A DNA stretch of 64,000 bases, taken from assembly GCA_914767715.1 (NCBI GenBank), contig OU612074.1, forward strand, positions 6,463,501 to 6,527,500, read 5' to 3'. The notes below the pieces were generated by a model. The model ran no database searches. It was not told the origin of the DNA and saw nothing but the letters and a program-made list of their open reading frames with translations. Source of the DNA: Membranipora membranacea (taxonomy: Eukaryota; Bryozoa; Gymnolaemata; Cheilostomatida; Membraniporidae). The position numbers were made by a program, and so were the translations under genes. Below are positions 36,366 to 48,051 of this stretch, in pieces (position 1 is the stretch's first letter; the number at the start of each line of letters is the position of its first letter).

Positions 36366-38350
36366 GGCTTATCTTCAATCCAGCTGCCTTCATCTTCTCT
36401 CTCCAGATCTCTAATCTTCTCTCTAGTCTCTCTTGATCACTACCACAAAGGGCCAGATCATCAGCATCATAATGTTCAGTCATAGCCAGTAAATAATACC
36501 ATAAAATATTTAATGGGTTTCTAGGTAAATCTTATTTTATCTAAATACATAAGCAATAACACATCAATGGTGTCAACGTCCAACGTTCAAATGCCAAAAA
36601 TAATATACCTGTGAGATTGATAACTTCCATATGATAAATTTATATGATCCTTATTCATGACAGTGAGTGAATTTTTGTCCTCTTTCCTTCAGCCAATCAA
36701 CATAATTTTAAAAGGGGGATTAAAGGCTCAATGCTTAAACGAAAACAAAACAAATTCTTTTCAAAAGTTAAAAGCTTAAATGGATTTTATAATGATTGTC
36801 AGCAACCAGGAAGTCAGGCAATGCAGAGGACCAGGCTCAGATGGGCGATTCCGGACAAAAGAAATTCAACAACCAAAGCTAATGCTCATATCCTGCGCAG
36901 GTAGGCATTAGTTTTCAAACAGTTAATGATTGAATGTCACTGCAATCAACTTCATCTGTGGTAGCATTCAAGTATACAATCAGCAACACTTTATTCAAAG
37001 TTTGAAGTTTGAAGTTGGTTTATTACCCAATTCTAATATCTATCCTGCAATTGAAAAATGGAATAAAAATGAGTCTGAGCTGCATTAGTTGTAAAATTGC
37101 AAATAAAATTCAAAAAAGGTGTTTTGTGGCTTGGTGGTTCTACACTTGGATGACTTTTATATTTCTATTTTGCTCTTGATGGTTGGCAGTGCTAGATTTT
37201 CAAGCCTCCAAGATGATAGTTGTCAAAGATTGGCTGCATAGCGCAAGTAGCAGAGCGCTAAATCCTCTCTTGTCTTGTTTATCGGTGTCTGATAGCAGAT
37301 TGTACCATGCATGGTAGGCGTAGGCAATAACAGACTTAACTTGTGATTTATATGAGAAAAAATCAATTCTACTTACTCCAATCTTCTTTTAGCCTGGTTT
37401 GGAATTCATCACATGAATTTTGTATCTATATAGGAGGTGCTGAATTGAGATTTTATTGTTTGACACAATCTCGCCCCCGCCCCTGCCCCCGCCCCTCTAT
37501 AAAGTAAATCTAAAGAAGCCTCACTGATTACCAAAGCTTATGCAGTAAAGTATCCTGACTGCTCAACAAATTCAGACATGGTTTGTTAAACCACCAGCAT
37601 ATTGGGTAAACCAGTGACCAACATACAGTGCCCCATATACCAGTGCCTGATTGACACATATATTCCACCGATAATAAAATATGGCGGTAGCAATGAAGTA
37701 AAGAAGGATATATCTACAACTGTGTCATTTGTATTGATATTTCCCAGTTCCAAATGGCTGAATTTGATGGATACAGCTTCTCTTAGGGAGATGTAGAATT
37801 GAAGAATATTCCCTGCTAGCCACAGATTCTCAACTAATTCATCAGGCTTGTAAATACTCCCAACTCGAACTTTTTTGGCAGAACAGTAGTTATTTTAACT
37901 CTGGATTATTTCAAGATCACATTGTGGGAGTCATGATCAACTTCCAGGCTATTTTTTTCTCTTTTTAATTAATTTTAGGGTCACTTGTGAATACATCCCG
38001 TTTTATTCCTGTGGTACAACTTTAACAAACCTCAACTTGATAAGGTGTCTCTAAAAGATTCGATACAAGGTGACAAAGCTATAGCCTCATTTTGTTAACT
38101 CATACCGGAAAGCATCCGAGCTAACAAGCTGCGATGTCAATGTCCTGTTGTTATCTGTTTCTTTGTGGCTTTGGAAACCAGAAAGAAAGAAATACCTGCC
38201 TTATTAATTACCTCCTGTATTCAGATGAATTAGGAAGCATAATAAATCAAGACCAAGTACAGAAGATTTGCACTTGTTTTACATCAAATATCTTCACATA
38301 CGAAATATTTCTTTGCATTCAACATGAGGGATAATTTACCAGGTGCTGTT
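36366..38350 (-). repeat. RT-fragment repeat unit 3 (reverse, internally deleted)
   Basis: It begins mid-way through the RT fragment in reverse orientation, then loses about 1 kb after 36650 ('tttatatgatcc' joins 'ttattcatgaca') before resuming in step with the other units. Confidence 0.75.
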
Positions 38351-41300
38351 CGAAAAATGGCGACAAAATAAATTCGATTGGGGAGATAGCTTCTGGCAAC
38401 CTCCATCTTGGTGTATTGTTGTGCCCAAGTACTTGAACTGAGAACATTTAGGCAGGTTTTCCGCTTCTTGACTCCCATACTTCTCCATCTTGATGTTCTC
38501 TGGGTCTCCAACTACTGGCAAATGTTCTGTTTTGTTGAGATTTATCTTCAATCCAGCTGCCTTCATCTTCTCTCTCCAGATCTCTAACCTTCTCTCTAGT
38601 CTCTCTCGATCACTATCGCAAAGGGCCAGATCATCAGCATCATAATGATCAGTCATAGCCAGTAAATAATATCATAAAATATTTTAATGGGTTTCCAGGT
38701 AAATCTTATTATATCTAAATCCATAAGCAATAACACATCAATGGTGTCAACGTCCGATGCAAAATCAATTTTCAAATGCCAAAAATAATATACCTGTGTG
38801 ATTGATAACTTCCATATGATAAATTTATAGAAATTGAGAACGGAGCCGGTAGACTTGCACTTTTCAGATCAAAGGGCTCCACATACCAAGTATGACATGT
38901 GCAACTTTTATTTATATTCAATCTATAGTGATGACTAAGCAGGTGGAGTTTGATACCAATCAGAGATGGTGGTTGAAATGAGTCTTATAAGTGATATCAA
39001 GCACTTTATATTTTCAATCACGTCAAACTTTGAGTACAGTGAACCTTGCAACATTCATACATGGGTTCCTTTGGAATTCTGCAGAAACAAGTCATGATTC
39101 TGTGCCAGAATTTGTGTAGACGGGTTGGAAAATAGTAAATCAAAATTAAAATTTAATCATATGTTAGAGTTCCTAATGGTGGTTTGTCCATGTCCACTTT
39201 GCCTGAGATTAAGGTGTTGCCCAAACACTCTTTACTGGTTTCAGCTAACTGTATGTTAGGTGTATGATGAACACAACATTGAAAGTTTCAGAATTAGAGA
39301 CAAGATACCGGCGTAAAAAACAACTACTCTCGGTCTCCATGGCATGACAGTCTACAGTTTTTTGCATCCAAATCACAATAAAAGTTTAGATGCACTATCA
39401 TCAGCATGGGCTGGCCTCGGAGGCCACTTTTGCACTATTCTAGGTAGTTTGTCAAAGAATAATCTGTTATTAAAGCACCCTGCATAAATTAAATTCACAT
39501 GATTTCTTCATAAACTATCTAAAAGAAGAATTGAGTGATCATATTCAATGTTTATTTTCAGATCGAACCTTTTCACATATGATTCGAAACCTTCATTGAG
39601 TTTCAGGGGAGGTTGACAATATAGTGTGTATCATTCGATCATTAGTCATGACAGTGATTGAATTTTTGTCCTCTTTCCTTCAGCCAATCAACATAATTTT
39701 AAAAGGGAGATTAAAGACTCAATGCTTAAACTTAAACAAAACAAATTCTTTTCAAAAGTTACAAGTTTAAATGGATTTTGTAATGATTGTCAGAGCCCAG
39801 TAAGTCAGGCAATGGAGAGGACCAGACTCAGATGGTCGATTCAGGAGAAAAATAAATCAACAACGAAAGCTAATGCTCATATTCTGTGCAGGTAGGCATT
39901 AGTTTTCAAACAGTTGATGATTGAACGTCACTGCAATCAACTGCATCTGTGGTAGCATTCATGTAGACAATCAGCAACACTTTATTCAAAGTTTGAAGTT
40001 TGAAGTTGGTTTATTACCCAATTCTAATATCTATACCGCAATTGAAAAATGGAATAAAAATGAGTCTGAGCTGCATTAGTTGTAAAATTGCAAATAAAAT
40101 TCAAAGAAGGTATTTTGTGGCTTGGTGGTTCTACGGTTGGATGATTTGTATTTTTCGATTTTGCTCGATGGGCAGAGTTTCCAGTCGTAGTTATGTTAAT
40201 CTGAGAGTTCGGGATTGATAAACAATGTTGGCTATGTTAGTAAACTTTTCATTGCAAAATGTGCTGGTGCAGAAAAGATTCGATGGTTGTCAGTGCTAGA
40301 TTTTCAAGCCTCCAAGATGATATTTGTCGAATAATGGCTGCATAGTGCAAGTGCCAGAGCGCTAAATCCTCTCTTGTCTTGTTGATCGGTGTCTGATAGC
40401 AGATTGTACCATGCATGGTAGGCGTTGGCAATAAAAGACTTAACTTGTGATTTATATGCGATAAAAATCAAATCTACTTACTCCAATCTTTATCATATGA
40501 ATTTTATATCTATATAGGAGGTACTGTATTGAGAATTTATTGTTTGACATCACCCCGCACCCGCCCCCGCACCCGCCCCTCTATAAAGTAAATCTAAAGA
40601 AGCCTCAGTGATTACCAAAGCTTATGCAGTAAAGTATCCAGACTGCTCAACAAATGCAGTCATGGTTCGTTACGCGACCAGCACATTGGGTGAACCAGTG
40701 ACCAATATACAATGCCCCATATACCAGTGCCTGATTGACACATATATTACACCGATAATAAATTATGGCCGTAGCAATGAAGTAAAGAAGGATATATCTA
40801 CAACTGTGTCATTTGTATTGATTTTTCCCAGTTCCCAATGGCTAAATTCAACAGATACAGCTTCTCTTGGGGAGATGTAGAATTGAAGAATATTTCCTGC
40901 TAGCCACAGATTCTCAACTAATTTATCGGGCTTGTAAACGCTCTCGACTCGAACGTTTTTGGCAGAACTGTAGTTATTTTAACTCTGGATTATTTCCAGA
41001 TCGCATTGTGGGAGTCATGATCAAATTTCAGGTTTAGTTTTTCTCATTTTAAATAATTTTAGTGTCACTTGTGAATACATCCCTGTTTCATTCCTGTGGT
41101 ACATCTTTAACAAACCTCAACCTGATAAGGTGTCTCTTAAAGTTTCGATACAAGGTGACACAGCTATAGGCATATTTTGTTTACTCATACCGGAAAGCAT
41201 CCAAGCTAACAAGCTGCGATGTCAATGTCCTGTTGTTTTCTGTTTCTTTGTGGCTTTGGAAACCAGAAAGAAGGAAATACCTGCCTGATTAATTACCTCC

Positions 41301-41440
41301 TGTATTCAGATGAATTAGGAAGCATAATAAATCAAGATCAAGTACAGAAGATTTGCACTTGTTTTACATTAAAAATCTTCACATACCAAATATTTCTTTG
41401 CATTTAAACATGAGGGATAATTGACCAGGTGCTGTTGGAA
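38351..41440 (-). repeat. RT-fragment repeat unit 4 (reverse, full length)
   Basis: A complete reversed unit with the RT fragment at 38656-38390 and the shared plus-strand frames at 40608-40880 and 41219-41407. The hAT site near 40419 is empty. Confidence 0.8.
38390..38656 (-). pseudogene. Reverse-transcriptase fragment, unit 4
   Basis: An open copy with DADDLALCDSD, RRLEIWREKMKAAGLK and FKYLGTTIHQDGG. It is the best preserved copy, and the catalytic tyrosine is again aspartate. Confidence 0.78.
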
Positions 41441-42616
41441 ACAGATTTAAAATGGCGACCAAAATAAATTCACATCAGGGAGATAGCTTCTGGCAACCTC
41501 CATCTTGGTGTATTGTTGTGCCCAAGTACTTGAACTGAGAACATTTAGGCAGGCTTTCCCCCTCTTGACTCTCATACTTCTCCATCCTGATGTTCTCTTG
41601 GTCTCCAACTACTGGCAAATGCTCTGTTTTCTCAAGGCTTATCTTCGGTCCAGCTGCCTTCATCTTCTCTCTCCAGATCTCTAACCTTCTCTCTAGTCTC
41701 TCGATCACTATCGCAAAGGGCCAGATCATCAGCATCATAATCATCAGGCATAGCCAGTAAATAATATCATAAAATGTTTCAATGGGTTTCCAGGTAAATC
41801 TTATTTTATCTAAATCCATAAGCAATATCACATCAATGGTGTCAACGTCCGATGCAAAATCAATTTTCAAATGCCAAAAATAATATACCTGTGTGATTGA
41901 TTACTTCCATATGATAAATTTATAGAGTTTGAGAACGGAGCTGGTAGACTTGCACTTTTCAGATCAAAGGGCTCCACATACCAAGTATGACATGTGCACT
42001 TTTTATTTATATTCAATCTAAAGTGATGACTAAGCAGGTGGAGTTTGATCCCAATCAGAGATGGTGGTTAAAATGAGTCTTATAAGTGATATCTAGCACC
42101 TTATTTTTTCAATCACGCCAAAGTTTGAATACAGTGCAACCTTGAAACATTCATACATGGGGTCCTTTGGAGTTCTGCAGAAACAAGTCATGATTCTGTG
42201 CCAGAATCTGTGTAGACAGGTTGGAATATAGTAAATCAAAATTAAAATTTAATCATATGTTACAGTTCCTAATGGTGGTTTGTCCATGTCACTTCGCCTG
42301 AGATTAAGGTGCTACCCAAACACTCTCTGCTGGTTTCAGCTAACTGTATGTTAGATGTATGATGAACACAACATTGCAAGTTTCAGAATTAGAGACAGGA
42401 TGCCTACGTAAAAAACAACTACAATATCGCTCTCTATTTCCATGGCATGACAGTCTACAGTTTTTTGCATCCAAATCACAATAAAAGTTTAGATGCACTA
42501 TCCTCAGCATGGGCTGGCCTCAGAGGCCACTTTTGCACTAATCTAGGTAGTTTGTCAAAGAATAATCTGTTATTAAAGCAACCTGCATAAATTAAACTCA
42601 CATGATTTATTCATAA
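41441..42616 (-). repeat. RT-fragment repeat unit 5 (reverse, truncated)
   Basis: It carries the RT fragment at its start and breaks off after 'ttattcataaacta', where it abuts the inverted-arm sequence at 42617. Confidence 0.78.
41475..41760 (-). pseudogene. Reverse-transcriptase fragment, unit 5
   Basis: RRLEIWREKMKAAG and KTEHLPVVGD are readable and the start is frameshifted relative to unit 4. The same truncation follows HQDGGCQKLSP. Confidence 0.72.
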
Positions 42617-43990
42617 ACTATTATAAGTAATATCCATTCAGCAAACTAAACTAAGTATTAGTGACAGTACTGGTCCTTGTTGACTCACAGGGTACAGATG
42701 GATAACCTGCGAAGCTACAGTACACATAGCCTCCTCATAAATAAAAGATTAAAATACACACCAATTTTGCTTGTGATGCCAAAAGTTGAGGATGAGATGC
42801 TTTGCAACCCTCCACACAAATTATGTCTCCATAATGTTACGCCTCAATCTGTGTTAGATTCTTTGGCTGGTGTTCAGTATTGGTATGAAAATAATTGAAA
42901 CCCAAGATTCCACCTTGATGTGAAACTGTCTATACTCACTTTGTTAAATCACGATCAAATATCTTCAGCTAAATCATCCCAAGACCTAACATAATTAAAT
43001 GAAAGAGATACACTTGTTTTGAGATTCCCCTTCATCCCAAAGGTGGAAGTCTTTTCATTCAAAACCTTACATTCTCACTCAATTTTCTTGTTAGCTTATT
43101 TATATAACATTATAAATCATCTTAGTATTTCTATTTCTGAGGGGTTAAGACTGAAAGGCATCGACTCTCGAGATAACAATCTTACAAATATTTTACGGGA
43201 CATTTACATTATAGTTTGTTATTCTCACATGATTGGTAGTAATAAGTGTGTACATCAAATTTATCTACCAGCGACTACAGTTGTGTCAACTTCGTGGATT
43301 TTTTCGGCATTATTCTCAGATTTGTGAACTCCAGAATTTTTAGGAGGCACAGCAAAGACCCCGATAATATTCATACACAGGAGTAAAAATCTGTCGTCAG
43401 ATGCTCTCTTATTCTTATTTGATAAATTCACTTGAAACCTGTATTGAAAACAAACCAAAGCATACTTTAAATCGTAAAATTCTTGTAATCTAACAAAAAT
43501 ATTGGGAGAACCTGAGGCTGGTGTAGGTCTGGTGTATTTGACCAATGTTTCAGTGCTCAAAGAAAATATTGGTCGCACCAGTGTAACCTGTGTAATTTAG
43601 CTTTTACCCACGGGGGATTTTTCTTTAGAACATTAATTGACAACAATCTTCGTCATTAAAGTAAAGTTCTTCAAAATGCCCCCAAAGAAGCAAAACGATA
43701 AAAAAATATCTGTTTATTTTTGGTCAAGGGCGGGTGTTATAAAATAGATTCCATTTTTCTATAACTTATGTAGTTTTGTAATATTTTCCAAATCATCGAT
43801 TGGGGTCAAGCATCGTTAATTCACAACAGGCATCCATTTAATTATGCAATATAAAAATTTGCTTTATACCATTGTTTATATAAAAGGAGAAACATTTTGA
43901 TAAACTCAATCTCTAAGAATAAATTTTAGATGATGTAAAATTTATTGTTATAATTGCAGGTTTGTGTTGATAAAAATAGTATTTTCGCCC
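42617..43990 (-). repeat. 1.38-kb repeat, arm 2 of an inverted pair
   Basis: Inverted copy of 23884-25268. Here the shared frame is open on the minus strand at 43578-43261 (TRPTPASGSPNIFVRLQEFY, ending DTTVVAGR), and a second shared frame runs plus at 42677-42898 (LTHRVQMDNLRSYSTHSLL). Both are unidentified. Whether this arm is the older, intact version of a coding element is unresolved. Confidence 0.75.
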
Positions 43991-44126
43991 TTTGTTAAGG
44001 CTCAGCAGTTTTGTGACAGTTGATCAGCAATAGTGGATAAATGAATTCATTGCACGAAATAGTTAAATAATACGGATACAACTGACTGTCCGTTGGAACA
44101 TTTTATAGGAATAATCTTTGCCTTCT

Positions 44127-44430
44127 GGAGAGGTATACACCCGAGGGTGCTGGGGGCTGTAACAATCAACAATGAAAGCTCCCCCAGTGGGAGTTGAACC
44201 CACAACTCCTGCGGCACTAATCGCCTGGCAGTGAATAGCAAGCGCGCTAACCGATTGCGCCATCTCACCATCCCCAAAAAAGAATGGGTCGATGGCGCTA
44301 ATTAGATAACCCGCTATTCACTACTCGGAGTTGTGTTCTCTCATCCCACAGCACATTCAAATCCACCATTGCCACCCTATGAAACACAGCGTACGTGTTA
44401 GGGTTATTGGCCTTACATGGCCCATTGCTG
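44127..44430 (-). mobile_element. tRNA-derived SINE block, first copy
   Basis: On the minus strand a tRNA-like head has an A box at 44262-44243 (TGGCGCAATCGGTTAGCGCG) and a B box at 44200-44191 (GGTTCAACTC). Frames across it are typical SINE read-through translations, not genes. The 304-base block, which includes flanking non-SINE sequence, repeats 405 bases downstream. Confidence 0.82.
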
Positions 44431-44531
44431 GGACCCCTTGTAGTAGGTTTTAGCTGTCTTTCCAGCTTGTCAGCATGTCTTTCCATGCTGTCACATGTCT
44501 TTCCATGAGTCAGTCAGTAGACAAGTACACA

Positions 44532-44835
44532 GGAGAGGTATACACCCGAGGGTGCTGGGGGCTGGAACAATCAACAATGAAAGCTCCCCCAGTGGGAGTT
44601 GAACCCACAACTCCTGCGGCACTAATCGCCTGGCAGTGAATAGCAAGCGCGCTAACCGATTGCGCCATCTCACCATCCCCAAAAAAGAACGGGTCGATGG
44701 CGCTAATTAGATAACCCGCTATTCACTACTCGGAGTTGTGTTCTCTCATCCCACAGCACATTCAAATCCACCATTGCCACCCTATGAAACACAGCGTACG
44801 TGTTAGGGTTATTGGCCTTACATGGCCCATTGCTG
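44532..44835 (-). mobile_element. tRNA-derived SINE block, second copy
   Basis: Nearly identical to 44127-44430, with only scattered single-base differences. A box at 44667-44648, B box at 44605-44596. The copies are direct repeats separated by 101 bases containing a short 'catgtctttcca' repeat. Duplication of an existing insertion explains this better than two insertions, because the flanks are copied too. Confidence 0.82.
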
Positions 44836-46247
44836 CCTTCTACATTAATCAGGACACAGCCAAAGCTAGGTCACATCTGGTTGTCTGCCATTTCGTTTCA
44901 AATGGTTTTGTCACAGTTATCCTTAACGGTCAGATCAGCGGCTGTATGACATCAAACTTCAGAAAATTGAGGCTTGTGGGATCCACAGAGGATTGGTATG
45001 GTTGTGTGCACACAAATGATCTGCTGAGGTTATTATGTGAATTTTACCAGCTATGAACTTAGACTGAGGACAGACATAGCCAACATACCCCCATCCGTCA
45101 GGTTAAGTGACTAAGTCCATCAAGTGACTTTTTTTTGAACCAAATTGGAAACTAAGTGTAATCAGATTTCCGATGTCACTGTTCCCACATACAATTACAA
45201 AATGTGCTTTGTTCGCATAGATTCTTTGAGTGTGTGGTTTTTGGGTTCAAAAATCTACAACATATTATTAAAATTATATCATCAATTATAGGGTATTGTC
45301 ATTGTTGAGGTCTGTTTCCATCTTTACTTGTGCAACGGAAAATCAACAAAAATTCACCAACACTAATTAGTATTTACAAATATTGTATGATTGAGGAAGA
45401 GAGAGGATCAACGGCGATGCCAATGCTAGCCTGTTGCACAGAAGCTTGAAAAATAATTTTGAGAGGAACCTAGTTGAGAAGTTGTTTGCAATTTTTAATT
45501 ATTCTTTCAATTGTTATTGATTAAAGAATTAACTTTTTCAAAGACAATTTTTAAAATTAATTAGTAGCATCATATATACAAAATGCTACTAAAATGAATA
45601 CCATCAGCATGGTCAATACAATTTGACTTTTAATGACAATATTGTTTCGAAGTTAGAGCAAATGTAATGATTTTAATTATCAAAATCACAAAAGAAAGAT
45701 TGGCTAAAAGTGGTCATACATACGTCATAAATTTAAACTCCTTTTCACTGTTCTGTCCTTATTTGCCTCCTCAATTGTGATGATCTGGAAAGAAAATGTA
45801 AGCATGATTGATATAGTTTAACTGCACCAGAGTAGCAATGATACTCTTAGGCAATGTTTCTTTCTGAAATGGCAGTGCGAAATGCATTGAAAAAGTCATA
45901 AAGCTTATGAAACAAGGTGCGATTAGGTCCAAAAAAAAGTTGGAATCGCTTTAAAAAGGTAACATAATTCAGATATTGTAAGGCAATTCATTACAACATC
46001 ATGCAATGCAATGAGATTTAGGAATTCCCAGTAAGATCAGTTATCATGCTGTTGTCGAGACTTATCATTTAGGAATGGATTATCATGGATTGCATTGATA
46101 CATGACAACACAATATAAAGTCTTCAATTTTTCCAATCACAGGAAGGGACTTAAACAGTTGTGACACGCAGGTTGAGGAATACCGAGATTCTAACTAAGA
46201 GCTAACTCTGTCCTAGTAACAACTACAAATATTAAGTTTCAGTAAGA
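44836..46247. other. No gene supported
   Basis: A plus-strand frame running out of the second SINE block to 45056 (including FVTVILNGQISGCM) has no family match. The rest is A-T-rich sequence. Confidence 0.35.
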
Positions 46248-46282
46248 TTACTCAGAGAAATGAGGAGAATAATTTGATATAC

Positions 46283-46934
46283 CTTGGCAATATTCTAGAT
46301 TACAATGTTTCGTTGTTCTGAAATAATCCCCACATTGCTTCGGACAGGTATTATCTGCTGTATGTCTGCACCAGCCATATTTTTGGATGAGTGAATACCC
46401 TGTCACAGTAACACAGCTCCTGGATCTTATCTGCTCTCCCTGACCACAGGTTTTGGAACAATGTCCGTAATCACCCAACTGAGTCCAGTATGCGCCCGCT
46501 GAAAAACAAGCATCAGTCAAATGACAATTTAGATACAATCATTAGAACTGACAATAACCAAAAAATTAATTTACTAATTTTTTCACTTCAGGAGAACCAC
46601 CATCATCTTGTTGTTGGATTCAAAATAGAGGGCAGCCTCTTAGTGGCACACAAAAGTTGGAAAAACACCTTCTCTTAATTTTCTTGCCCGATTAATTTCA
46701 GAGTAGAGTTCCCAGAGCTACAAAAAGAGAAAAAAACTATTATATTTCATCGAACAGTAAATTACAAGGAGCTTTTACATGAAGGCTCTTTTCATCATGA
46801 CATCGGCAAATAGAAATAAAATAATCATAATGCTGCTAGGAATCTAAGTTGTGTGATATATAGATCAAAGTAATGTTGTATTTATACACAAGCAGCAAAC
46901 AACAGAAGTAGTACACAAGTTTACAATCTGAAAA
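46283..46934 (-). CDS. Secreted single-TSR protein (gene B), first exon and 3' end unresolved
   Basis: The main exon, 46498-46283, is 216 bases, exactly the length of the equivalent exon in gene A. It encodes AYWTQLGDYGHCSKTCGQG and eight cysteines, including the YGWC cysteine missing from A. The second tryptophan of WxxW is replaced by leucine. A signal-like exon is readable just upstream near 46934-46897 (CKLVYYFCCLLL). It carries a two-base insertion relative to gene A. A following exon near 46720-46672 (LWELYSEINRAR) restores phase, so the reading frame can still join the TSR exon. The four-base ATG exon was not located. The TSR exon may end at the CAAG|GTATAT donor or read on to a stop at 46248. 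The gene may be functional or recently disabled. Confidence 0.62.
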
Positions 46935-47937
46935 AACAATCAAGCTTGATTAAGTTTCAGCAGCCGGGACCAGTCAAATCAATCTCATATCAGTGTGCTA
47001 TGGGCAAGAAGAGGTGAGTGTCAAGGGTAAGACCTTTGTTTGATATATTAACTCTGTAGAATAGATAGTGTAACTCATCACTGGTCCAAACACCTGACAC
47101 TCTTTGAGAGCTTTTATCCGTTTTTTATTCGGTCAAAGATATTTGGTTTGGGTAACAGTCATGGACAGTATGGACAGATGTCATCCATCATGGACCTTAC
47201 ACGGCTGGCACCCATCAAACTATCAGCTTATTTATTGTCCCCAGGCTGCCAATTCTGCTTTCTCACACTTTTTTCAATATCATTCATTATTTGAAGCACA
47301 TAATCTTGTTTACCTTAACACTTAGCTCCTGAATTTGCAGAAAAACGTTGCAATATGACCTCAACTTGCACTTGTTTCACAACAGTATATATATAATCTG
47401 CAGACCCGTATTGATTCAGAAAAAAATTAACCAAGTAACATTAAGGTGGCTCCAAGGGTGGCGCCTTTGACAGGAGTTTCTACTTTTCACATCCCTATTC
47501 TGCAGATTTGAAATCCCTATAATCATATTTTTTATTCCACAAAGAAGACAATGACCATTAAACCTGATGATAAAATGCATTTGATCATATCCTACAAAGG
47601 ATAAAAATATCTGAATATCTGCTCAAACCTACCAGAAATTTTTTCGAATCCAATCATATAATTTTGATATATGCCTAAGAAGAATAACAAAGCCCTTGAT
47701 CGTGATTGATGGTCTTCTTCCGTTATATTTAGGTAAACAATCATTTTATGGAGACAGAAAGAGATCAGAAACAAAATTCAAGAGTTGTTTGAATTTGAAC
47801 AAATTATTTATCCAATTGAAAGTCAACAAAAATGGTTTACAAGTAATTGACAGGGGTTTTTGTGACCTGTGTGACCACATGTTAATAAAAATAATTATAC
47901 AGAATGCAGCTTGAGCAGGAAACTCATATATACTTAC

Positions 47938-48051
47938 TTCAGTTTGCTTACGTTTGTTTGCACTGACCTTAAAATCATAATCACAACAACTTTGGGTAAG
48001 GATCAATGCTATGATTACTGATAGAATAATTGCCCTGTGTTTAGAAGACAA
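47938..48051 (-). CDS. Signal-peptide-like exon, TTG-start family, copy 1
   Basis: A 38-codon frame runs from TTG (just after an in-frame TAA) to a GAA|GTAAGT donor. It reads as SSKHRAIILSVIIALILTQ after the first codon: a basic start, a hydrophobic core and then SCC, as in a signal peptide. TATAAAA lies about 65 bases upstream near 48118 on the same strand. No ATG is available in frame. A possible next exon (acceptor CTGCAG near 47400) has a two-base insertion in this copy and meets a stop. The family is unknown. Confidence 0.4.

Noticed and set aside
44191-44262. Functional tRNA gene
   Set aside because: A and B boxes are present, but the sequence does not fold into a complete cloverleaf with a paired acceptor stem, and it is duplicated within a SINE block.
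44047-44277. Frames on the minus strand ending in typical GSTPTGG-like text
   Set aside because: Read-through of the tRNA-derived SINE head.
46288-46498. Joining the TTG-family signal exons to the TSR B exon
   Set aside because: The TTG-family exon ends in phase 0 while the TSR exon needs phase 1, and gene B has its own signal-like exon.
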